The translations under genes and the position numbers were made by a program. This document shows, piece after piece, positions 15,101 through 27,100 of a DNA stretch of 64,000 nt (positions within the stretch are counted from its first letter, which is position 1; each line of letters opens with the position of its first letter). The stretch lies in assembly GCA_903813345.2 (NCBI GenBank), contig CAIIXF020000010.1, positions 22,515,181-22,579,180 of the forward strand. The letters are read 5' to 3'. This stretch comes from Owenia fusiformis (Eukaryota; Annelida; Polychaeta; Sabellida; Oweniidae). A model generated the notes under the pieces. That model was not told the origin of the DNA. It did not search any database and saw only the letters and a program-made list of their open reading frames with translations.

Positions 15101-18100
15101 TGTTTTAGTTCTGCACAGTCGCCAGTTTCAACAGCGTATCCTCATTCCTCAAGTTTAACTGCACACATTGTTTTTTTAATTAAATGCATGTTTATCTTTT
15201 AATCTTTTTATACTTTTAGCATGTTTATAACTAATATATTTATATTTTTTCCTCATTTTAGCATGTTATTTTACATTGATATAATCAACTAAATGCTGTA
15301 CTCTCTTATTCTTTCTCTAAAAGTTTATTTCATATAACATTTTTAATTTTTTATATTTATGCACATATCACATGAAAAAGCACTTGAATGAAATATGTTC
15401 AAATTTTTTATATCAATATTTCATCAAATTCAACTTTGAATGCTAAAAACTGAAGACAAAATCTCTACTCAATTGTTTCTCTAAGCATGTTTTGTTGTTT
15501 TAACACAGCTTGAAAATGAACAAGAAACACTCAAAACAACTGAGAAATTACTGCATGAAAAGGAGACTCAGGTGGTTGCCTTGACAACAGAATTAACGCA
15601 TGTAAACAAGCATGCTGCTACCCTAGAGACTGAGTGTGACACCCTGAAACAACGGTGTGAGAAACTGCATGATGATATGCTGAACTTGACCAATGTGAAC
15701 ACTGCTTTAGAACACAAATTATCTGTTGAGAAATCATCAGTGAGTACTCACTCTGCTTTGCTACAAGAAAGGAACTGATAGAAAGAAACATGTTATCTCT
15801 TACAATTGTAAAATACAAGGATGTGAACAGTGTTCTCGATTTATCATTCCCTGTCAATTTAGTATAAGATAAAATTAATCCCATATCAAAGATGTGGTTC
15901 ATCACTGAGTTTTGTAGTCATTGCTAAGATACATGTGTATTTTACTTTTCTGATGTTTTGATATTTCACAAGTACACGGTGAAATCTGTCATCATACAAT
16001 GACTTAATAGCCATTACGAATTTTGCCTTCATTCCTTTGCATCCTCCGTAGATTTAATGTATTTGATATAATTCAGGGATTGCCCTTGTGTAACTCCTGT
16101 ATCCAAAACCTCCTGTGACATGACACTTTATGACACTTCAGTTAACAGAAGAGAGGACAAATGTAGGCGTGACCAAAGACAGCCTGAATGAATGCCAGCA
16201 GAAACTAGACAACCTCAGACAAGAGTATGAAATATTGGCATCTAGCTTGGACATGGAGAAAAAATCAGTGGCCAGTCTGAAGGTATGGTGTGTCATGTGG
16301 CATTTCAAAGTTATGTTTATTCGAAAAGACAGAAACAACATACATTTTTTTAATCAACATACATTCTTAACCAAAATGTCTTTGAAATGCTAAAATAACG
16401 TGTTGATCACTAAATTATTATACCAAATATAAATCAAATTGTCAGAAAAGGTTAGATGAAGAATCAACTTATGCTTAAAGTGTCTGTGGTACAATATGTT
16501 AATGAAAATCACTTTGCCAGTATTGTTTTCAAAAAAATGACCAGTCTAGACTTTTTTAAGTGCATTAGTCTTTGGAAATACCCCTTATGAACTAATATAA
16601 CTTCTGTCCCTTTATTATGTGATAGCATTGATGTTCTGTATTTCAGGATAAATGCCAAGTTGAGGAAGCCACTCAAATGAAACTGGAGGAGAGATTTAGA
16701 GGAGTACAAGTGGAGAATGAGACACTTAGAGCACAACTTAAAGCAACTAGGGAACAGAATGATCAACTAAAGAAAGACAAACAGAACCTTAATTCAGGTA
16801 AGAAATCTCAATTTTCATGGAAGTTTGAACCTATTCATTAAAAGGATTCTTTGAGTCTATTGATTGGAAATATTCCTGATTATGGTGATGGTGATGATTT
16901 TATCTCACCACCACCAGAAGTGGTGATTTATTGTTGAAGTCTCCAAGTGTTTTGTGGATGCCTTGATGTCATTTGGTTTGTACCAAAACCACTTGTTTTG
17001 AGGAATGTTTTTACTGTTCAATAAGCAACATTGATTACAATAATTTGCCTGTTGTGAGAGGTTCCAGTGAAACCCTTAACCCCTAAATAAGGTATTAAGG
17101 CAGTTGTATCTTTATTATTCAGAGTATCAACATATTTAATGCTTATTTATGATATGCATTTATTTATCGTAGACATGCAAGAAATAGTTGGCAAACTGTC
17201 TGAGAAGGAATCTCTAGTGAACCAACTACAGGAGAAATGCAACCACACAGTGGAGTCTGTTCAGAGAGAATATGCTTTAGAGAAAACACATATCACCAAA
17301 GAGAAAGAAAGTGTTGAAGAAAGATGTTGCAGATTAGAGTATGTATTTATTACTAATAGCAAAATCATCTAATATCTCACACATTTTGTATTTTTTTATC
17401 TATATTTTTATCTAGATTGCAAATACTATCTAGTAATCTATTTTTATGAATATGATGGCTACAAAGAACCTGTAAGTCAAATTTTATTCCATTTCAAATA
17501 AAGAAAATATTTACATATCACATCCAATAACATGGGGTTGAAAAAATTCAAAGGGCCTTTAATGATCACCAGTCGTGTTCATGACATTTAGCTTTAACAT
17601 TGCATATGTCCTTTATCCATTTCAGGACTGAAAAACAAGAACTGAATGAGAACATTAAACAAAAAGACACTCAACTAGAGGCATTTGGGAGAACACTACG
17701 TGAACTTGAGGAAGAAACAAAATCCAGAGAATCACTTGAGACTAAAACACAAACTCTCCAATCAGATATCAAAGAATGTCAGGAAGTAATCAATAATTTG
17801 CGCACAGAGAATGTTACTCTACTAGAGCGGGAAAAACACCTTATGGATTGCCAAGAGAATGATAAAGAGACAATTACTGACTTAAGAGCTCAGATTGTAA
17901 ATCAGCAGGATGTTGTGGAGGAAAAGTTAAGCACATTAAGGATGGAATTGACATCAACTGGTAGTAAATGGGATGGCGAGAAGTCTGAACTCAGGGATAA
18001 ACTCAATAAGGTCAGTGTTTCTGTTTTCTTCAGGGCTCATAGAACAATAAATGTATTGGTTTTATTCAGTAGAGTTGTCCGTCAGTTGATCAGTCCAACC

Positions 18101-21100
18101 ATCTTTGCAAAAACTCAAAATGCCAGTGGACCATTTTCTGCTATTCACTTATTTTTAAGTTACCATTTTTTTGATGTCGGCGTCTGTAACAGATGTCTAT
18201 AACAAGTGGTGACATTTTGCAAGTCAATGCCTTGTTGTGACTTGCCTTCTGTGTCGATGTCTGGCATTTCATGTTGATGTTTTTATTATTAGCTCACATG
18301 GTGAGCTATTGCAATCACTCACTTGTCCGTCTGTCTGTCCGTCCATCCGTCTGTCTGTTCGTCTGTCATCAATTAGCCAATTTTAAAACCTCTGTCAATA
18401 GGATTCCCGTTTTAATTTATTTTTATTCAACATTTATATAGAAAACCCCCCTAAGACTCCTGGTTCAAAAGCTCGCCTATTTTCAAAATGGTCGCCATTT
18501 TTGTCCTCGTGAAATTCATTTTGGCCCATTTTCTAGCTTTACAAATAATTGCAGGTTTCTTGCATTGTAAAAAGCCATGTCAATGTAAAGAGTAATTTTA
18601 TGAACTAATTTTGTTACAAAAAATCAGCAAAAAATTATATATCCGTTTTTTTGTTTTCAGCCACTTTAGTTAACATTGATTTCTCCATCTGTCTCGTGAA
18701 ATCCACTTTTGGACTATTTGCCTTAAAACCTTTGTCGACAGGATTCCCGTTTTAACTTATTTTTATTCAACATCAATACAGAAAACTCCCCTACGACTCT
18801 GGTTCAAAAGCTCGCCTATTTTTAAAATGGTCGCCATTTTTGTATTGCGAAATTCACTTTTGGCCCATTTCCTAGCTTTACAAATAATTGCAGGTGTCCT
18901 GCATTGTAAAAAGCCATGTCACTGTAAAGAGTAGTTGTATAAATTAATTTTGTTACAAAAAATCTGCAAAAATTATATCCGTTTTTTTTTATTTTCAGCC
19001 ATTTTAGTAAACATTGATTTGTCCATCTGTCTCGCGAAATCCACTTTTGGACCATTTGGCTTAAAACTTCTGTCGATAGGATTCTCGTTTTAAGTTGTTT
19101 TTGATCAACATCAATACAGAAAACTCCCATGTGACTCCTGGTTCAAAAGCTCGCCTATTTTCAAAATGGTCGCCATTTTTGTCCTCGCGAAATTCATTTT
19201 AGCCGATTTCCTAGCTTTACAAATAATTGCAGGTTTCCTGCATTGTAAAAAGCCATGTCAATGTAAAGAGTAGTTTTATGAACTAATTTTTTATTCAGCC
19301 ATTTTAGTTAACATTGATTTCTCCATCTGTCTCGCGAAATCCACTTTTGGACTATTTCCCTTAAAACCTCTGTCGATAGGATTCCCGTTTTAACTTATTT
19401 TTATTCAACATCAATACAGAAAACTCCCCTATGACTCCTGGTTCAAAAGCTTGCCTATTTTTTTTTTAAATGGTCGCCATTTTTGTCTTGGAAAATTCAC
19501 TTTTGGCCCATTTTCTAGCAATACAAAAAAATTCACTTTTGGCCCATTTTCTAGCATTACAAATAATTTCAGGTGTCCTGCATTGTAAAAAGCCATGTCA
19601 CTGTAAAGAGTAGTTGTATGTAATAATTCTGGTACAAAAAATAGCCATTTTAGCCATCATTCAATCACTTTTGAGCAACACTATGTGAGCCCAGTAACGT
19701 ACTATTTATTAAGAAGTTGTAACACTTTTGTACTTGCAACATAGTGGTGACAATTTGCCCTGTCATTGTCATACACTCAAACAGGTTGTTGGATTTTTAA
19801 ATCTTTGATAACCATATTTATTTATTTTATCAGTAATCATTTGTTATATATTCGGTATGTTTATTATTTCTAATTGATCATGTTATAGCTTTGAAAAGGT
19901 TTTCAATCACAATTACATATATTTTCTTTATCTTGAGATAATGTATTTACAGAACATGTTCTGCTCATATGCATTGTCCGTAATCTGTTGTCCATGTTCA
20001 GGGCTTCTTGATATTCACTTCATGTATTTTATCTCCACTATTTCACCATGATATGATGCCACGATGAGTGCACCATGTTGGTTTATTGCAGCTTTTCTTG
20101 GGTACACCACACCATCTTTAGGTTTCAATAGATACTTTATGAATTTTCCCTTCCTGTCAAGAAGTTGAACTCTGTTGTTACAGTTATCAGCAATGATAAT
20201 GTTACCATCAGCATCAGTGCAGACGCCATTGTAACTCTGAGACAGTTGGCCATCCCCACTTCCATATGTGCCATATTTGATCGCAATCTCATCCTCGATG
20301 GTGAATCCTGTAACACAACTTCTCAGATTACTTACAATCACAACACCTTCACTGTTCATTGTAACAAACCATGGCATTATGAGTTTCCCCTTGCCTATAG
20401 TAGCTAACACTGCACCATTATTACTGTCGATAAGATTTACACATTCAGCAGTGTTATCAACCACCAACAGTTCTCCAGATTGTGTTGAACATATACCTAT
20501 GGGATTTCCAAACTTTCCAATGTTCCTTTGGTGTTGCAAGTTCTGGCTGTATATTGCCACACATTTGTTGGTGTAATCAGTGGCAGCATAGCAGTTGTCC
20601 TGTATACAACAAACATCATTAAAGTTACCTGCTGCTGCATGTTTCTTGATGAGTGTTACTGCATTGTAACTCGCGATAATGTTATTATTATGGCATACAA
20701 CAATGTCTCCATTATGGCCTAAAGTAACACCATAAATCTTACCACAAACTCCATTCTTGTCAGATAGATGTACCTTGCTTGTTATTTTAGGATTACATGG
20801 TATTATCTGCTTGGTTACTTCTACTTGCTTGGCAACTTGTCCTTGTTTAGTTACTTGTCCGGTGTTAGACATATCAAGGATGCCAGGTTTGTATTTGTAA
20901 GTATCCAATGGTTCTGGGTTCCTATCAGGTATAACTGCCCAAGTCTCAAGCTTCTTATTGATATCATTACTAGAGTTCAGTATATCAACAGGGTGGCCAT
21001 GTTTACATATTGATGTCAAATGAACAATAGTACTGTCTGTTATTCCTCTTTCAAGTTCGAGTTGGTCTTGTTTTGCCTGCTGCTTCTTTGTTTGCTCATT

Positions 21101-24100
21101 TGTGGAAGTTATGACTTCATTTCTGAGCTTATTAAAATGTTTTTTCATCTGCTTTAGTTTCATGGCATGATCAGCATCAATCTGTGCCAGAAGTGTCTTT
21201 GTTTTACCCTCATACTCGTGGAGTGAGTCAACAGATAATTGGATGTGTTGCTCAAGGATCTCTTTTCGCTGATTGGCTAGTCCAAGAAGAGCTGATATGT
21301 TGGGCTTTTCTGCATTTACAGCTTCTTCAATATCTACACATTTGTGCCCTGAGTGGTTGGTAATACAGCAGTCCCTGCACACTACACTTTTATCATTCTT
21401 GCAATAGAAACGCAATGGCTCATCAGGATGCTTGGAACAGTCTATATTTCGTTTGTAGAAATTCTCCAAGGCAATCCTGGTATCCTGCTCAAGATCTCCC
21501 GTCAGTTCACAAAGAGTATGTGATTTGAAAGCTCGGAAGCGCTTGTGGGTTTTTTCACAAGACTGGCATAGGTTTTCTGCACACTCAAAACAGCGTGATA
21601 TAGCTTGAATATTGTCTCCATCTTGGATACAGATATCACAGTTGACTTGCACATTTTCCTCCAATGACAGTTGCTTTTCTAAAGACTCAACAATAGAATT
21701 GATAGTTATATTTGTATGATACTCATCTGCACCATTTTCTGGAATTTCCAAACGCTGATTACATATCGGACAAGGGAATCTTTGATCATGGCTATGTCTG
21801 TGTTGACCGATCCAGTTGTTAATGCATGACTTGCAGAAGGAATGTCCACATGATAATGATTTCGGGGTTTTCAATGTCTCAAAACAGATTATACAGGTTA
21901 ACAGGTTTTTGTAATCATCAGTAAGCGCTTTCTTAGAACTCGCTGAGGCCATTGGGTTTGTCCTTTATTTGTTAACTCAAGTACATATTGTAAAGTTAAT
22001 CTGAAATCATAAAACTATAACATCTAATAAATGTGATATATAAAATAGTTAAAAGTACATCTATTATCAATAAAGTCCAAATTGACATTATGAGATAAAG
22101 TTACCGAGTTTGTTAATCTATTGGCCTCCAGATAAATAGACTGGGTTTTTATTGTCAACATCATAAGATATTTGAGTGACATGGTTTTGATGATGATAAA
22201 CTTCAAACTATCAAGGTTTTAACTTTCAACTTGAGACCACTTGATTTTATTTGAAGCCCTCATTGGCCAATCATTTATAGAATACACTTGAGTCATGGCC
22301 AAGTTTTGGGGTTAAAGAGGCAGATTTTTCAAGATGGCTGCTCATCTTATTGAAATTGTCGTCAGTTTTATGGATGTTTTTCAGTATGAAAAAGTGCAGA
22401 TATCATAGAAAGGTGCCGATTATTTCATAACCAACAGTGTACTACTGAATATTCACAGTGGGCCATTTAAACATGTGATGATCTTTTCTGAATCTTAAAA
22501 AGTTTCCCATTTATAACCTCATTCGACATGCACCATATTTTCCATCAATATCCCAATAAGCCCAAATCAGTTCTGTTATTCTTCCTTATAAGTTAAACAT
22601 ATGAAAACTTTCCATTTGTAATTTTGTCAATTTTTGCCATAGCAATCTTTTAATGGTAAGATCATAGGAATTTATTTTACATACCTTTTAATTGTTCATA
22701 TGCAGCAAGTGCCTACCTCAAAGGAGATAGTCACATGTGCTCCATCATTGATTGTTCCAACTTCTCTGTACTCAAATCATTTGAGAATAAACAACTACTG
22801 GAACTGGAGATTTTAATAGTGATTGGTTAGGCCGCTTCAAGTTAGTAATCCGTTTAGTAGGAAACTTGAAAAAATATTGCCCAGATTTTTCAATGACCAT
22901 ACATGTACATTAATTCAATTTTCTCTGAAAATGCCAGACAATGTCAAAACAGAAGAAAATTTTTAGAATTCTTCAAAATAAGAAGGATATTGACATGGAC
23001 CTTTTCTGATGAACCTCTAGGTACTGCTAAGCAATCAATTTGTAATGGCCTAAGTACTGATGAGGTCACTGTATTCACATTGACAAGGTTATTTCAAGAT
23101 GAAAATATATGATTATGACTTCTTCGAAATTGTAGGTGCGTACTATACTTGAATTATGAGCGATATCATTGATTGCTCTTGCAAAAGTTTTCATTCAAAA
23201 TATTCTGACATTTTAATAGCTAGAATACGAGTTCAATTAGTATATGGTAAATGTACAACAGAAATATCGATGACATTAATCACATGATTTTAAACTTGAT
23301 CTTTGTCTTGTGCACATGCATTTTATCACTAAATATACAGACATATATTGATTGAATTCAAGAATGTCAAGGAGTTTATCTATTAAAACACAAATGATTT
23401 ATTATAAGCAGTGACATTGTTTATTATTGTAAGTGTGCATGAATCATATGCATGTCATTGTCATATGGCATACATTACAGTAGTCTTCTTTTTCCCTCTT
23501 TGTTAGGTACGAAAGAAAATCTAATTATGAATCTGCCCTATACCCCTTGTTACTTTTCCAATAATTATCCCCATAAACAAAAATCAGTAAGAAAATTCTA
23601 GATGAACCTTACATCTCACATTCCAATGAATAATTCAGATACTAAAGTTAGCAAAGCACAAGGAGCAACATTTAAAAACATGTGGGTGATTGAGATAGCT
23701 CACATCATAGCTAAATACCTACTTGGAATATTATTAACCATAACAATGCTAGTATGACACACATGTACATGTATGTAGAAAGTTAATATTTTACTTGCAG
23801 GCTACTGCTGAACTGAAAGCTAATGAAGTTGCACTTAGCTCCCTGAGGGACACTAAGGAACACTTCCATACAACTAACAAGTCACTGGAGAAGACACTAG
23901 ATGCCCTGAAGGTGGAACTAAATGAGGCCAACACTAATTGGAAGCTTAGTGAACAGAGGGTTGACACACTGAAAACTCAACTAGATGAACTCAGGATCAA
24001 GAAGGTACTTGTGTTTCAACTTTTTTTGCACCCTTGGGTACAATATTGCTTTAATTTGTTTTACTTAAATTAAGTGTTTAACATTGCATAATTTTGGACA

Positions 24101-27100
24101 TAGGTTGAAGTATTGTCATTAATATGGAGCTTATTGAACAGAGGGTTTATGTATACACGTATCTTTCTGAGTCTTATCATGTCAGTTTTTCTGACTATTG
24201 GTCAGTTAGTGACACTCTAAAAGCTCAGTAAGGTGAACTTTATTTCAAAGATTGCACCATGTATCTAATGTAATATAACAACAACATATTAATTGTTCAG
24301 AATGTTAAGTTTTCAATGTCCTTTCAATTGAAGAACTCTGAACTTGATCTCACAGACCTTTGTTTATGGCTCAATCCTCTATTACTGAGCATTTGAACTC
24401 GTTATACAGGATGTCCATAAGTCTCTTTACACTTTGTATATACTTTGTATTGTAATTGTAAATAGACTTTATGGACATATTGTATAATATTCAATATAGA
24501 AATATATGATTTTAAATCATCCTATTCGCTTGTAATAGTTATATAAATGAGGTGAATGTTTAACAGTCATGTTCATCAAAGACTTGACATCAAAGCATTG
24601 ACATCTTATTTTGCATTTCCTGGACCCATTATGAATGAATACCCATTATATTGTACTTCTAGCTGGAAGATGAAGAGAAAATTGCCTCATTGAAGACAAG
24701 CATTGCTAAACAGGAATCTGACTTAAACGTAGAGCGAGAGGCAAGTCGTAAACTACAGGAGGTTCACAGAGAGCTAGAAGGCACATGTTCTGCACAAGAG
24801 TCCCATTCACAAGTCCTGCAGGACCAGATCTCAGCTATGCAGGTAGAATTTCAACTATTATACAAAGTTATTGTTGGGTAGGCTGTTGGTGTGTTTTCCA
24901 ATCACTTGATATAATTTTTGTTTTTTATCCGATCAAAGGAAGTGCAGCAAGAGATAATATAAAGAAGCTGTACATCCATCCATTCATTCCTTCATGTCTG
25001 CAGGCAATAATTCAAATATTGGTAGTTGGATCTGTTTCAAATTACATACATTTGAATGTATTCAATGCCGTATATTTCAGGGTGAGCTATCTAATTTAAA
25101 GCAGAAACTGACTACACAGAAACAGACTCTAACCAGTAAGAATAGAAGCATCAGCCTGGAGCTGAAACAACACAGGTTAGTGGGACAGAATTCACATTAT
25201 TTCATGATATTGATTTTTCCAAATTGAGGTGAATTGATTTGATTCAAGCAAGAACACAACCTAAAACAATACATGCCTGTGATTTCCCACCATAATAAGC
25301 CCATTTAAGAAAATATTCACTTTTTTGAGGCAACCAATATTCTACACTGAATTTTAGATTGAGGAGGGGTGTATGTATGTAACCTTCCATAATATTGAAG
25401 CATGACAATGTAAATCTACTTTTATTTTCAGCGATGCATTTGAAAAGGATCGCAATAAATTACTTCTCCAGGCTCAACAGTTGTCTGTGGATTTGGAACA
25501 GGCAAGAGAACAAGTTGCGAAGAAAAATCGAGAAAATCTCAAGCTTCATGAAGAGGTGCTGGCAATTGAGGAGCGTATGAGGGAGACTTGTACTGAACTG
25601 AAGCAGTATAGAGACAGTTTACAGGTAACTATATGTTTTTAATTAATTTAAAAATAAGATGGTAAAAAGGAGAAGAGGTTATGAAATATTTTCATTGTTT
25701 GCTGTGCTTGAGTATTTCAAGATGATATCACAACAGCGGTTTCAACCTTAAACAAGAGGAGTTGCAAGATTAGGTTTAAATTGAATAACATGTAACAGTA
25801 CGTGATAAACGTCCCTGAAATCATACCTAAACTACTTGTTCACAGTTTCAATTATATGGCATTTAAAGTTCCTCATATTGATCCAACACATCTATTCAAG
25901 GTTGAGAGGGACACCCAGGAACAACTGAACAAGAAGAACCAGGAATTAGAGATGGAAGTGAACCGACTGAAGCTGGCCATGATGAGCAAACATGAAGATG
26001 ATCTGGACAGTAGTGATCTAGCCTCAAAGTAAGCTCTACAGCATGTACAAATGCATGTCTTTTGTCACTTCAATTTTAATGTCCCCAAATACGGTATCAC
26101 CCCATTCATGATTTTCTAATCAGCCTATTATGTCATCATGTACATGAACATTTTAAATAGAATTAATCTCTCTTCTATTTTCATCTATTTTTATAAAGAA
26201 ACCAAAAGGATGAAGACCAGAATCATTCTCAAGTTCAACTGGTGATTAGGAAACAGACCCCAATATCCTAAACAATGTATAACATACCTCAAAACAATGC
26301 CTAACAGAGTAAACTAGTCTACAAGTTTATATTTTTTGTATAGTTTCATATAACATGTTATTTGTAATTTTCTATCGTACTCCATTTTAGGGCTGATGTC
26401 TCTCGTATGCTGACAGAAATCACGCTGCAACTAAGGAATCAAATGAATGGCACACAAGGCACAGATAGTGTTGATAGTAAACTCATAGAACAGTATAAAG
26501 CAAAGGTGTGTGAGAAACGTTGTAAATATAATGCACTTTACATAAAACATAGACACCAGCTTATTATGACAGCAGTGGTTTGGCATCTTTAACAGACATC
26601 TATAACAAATAGCAGAGGGCGACAGTTTGCACGTTAATGCCTTGTATTATTTTTTATGCATTGATAACTGAGATATGCAATCAGAATTGCAGTCATACTC
26701 ATATCATTTTATGCCTTAATAAAGTAAATGACATTTATTTCATATTCAAACTCCAGTGAACGGTATCCAAGGTACTTTTAGGGTTATTAAAAATTATCAT
26801 CAAAACAGTAAAATTGTCTGTTTTTTCCAGAAGTTAGGAGTTATTACTGATAGCCTTTGGGTATAAATCATTCAAATTTTTTATGTTTCCAGATTTCTGA
26901 GCTTGAATCAAAATTAGCTAGCGAGACGGCAATGCTGGATGTGATGCGTCGTCAACTACAGCAAGTGGATGATGACAATACAAGGTTACGTCAACAGCTG
27001 TTGAGTAAAAGGAAAATTAACACTGGATCTGACAGGTAGGTACCCTTTGAAAGAACACAACGTAGTCTACACTCTAGATCAGGATCATTCTTTGATATCC

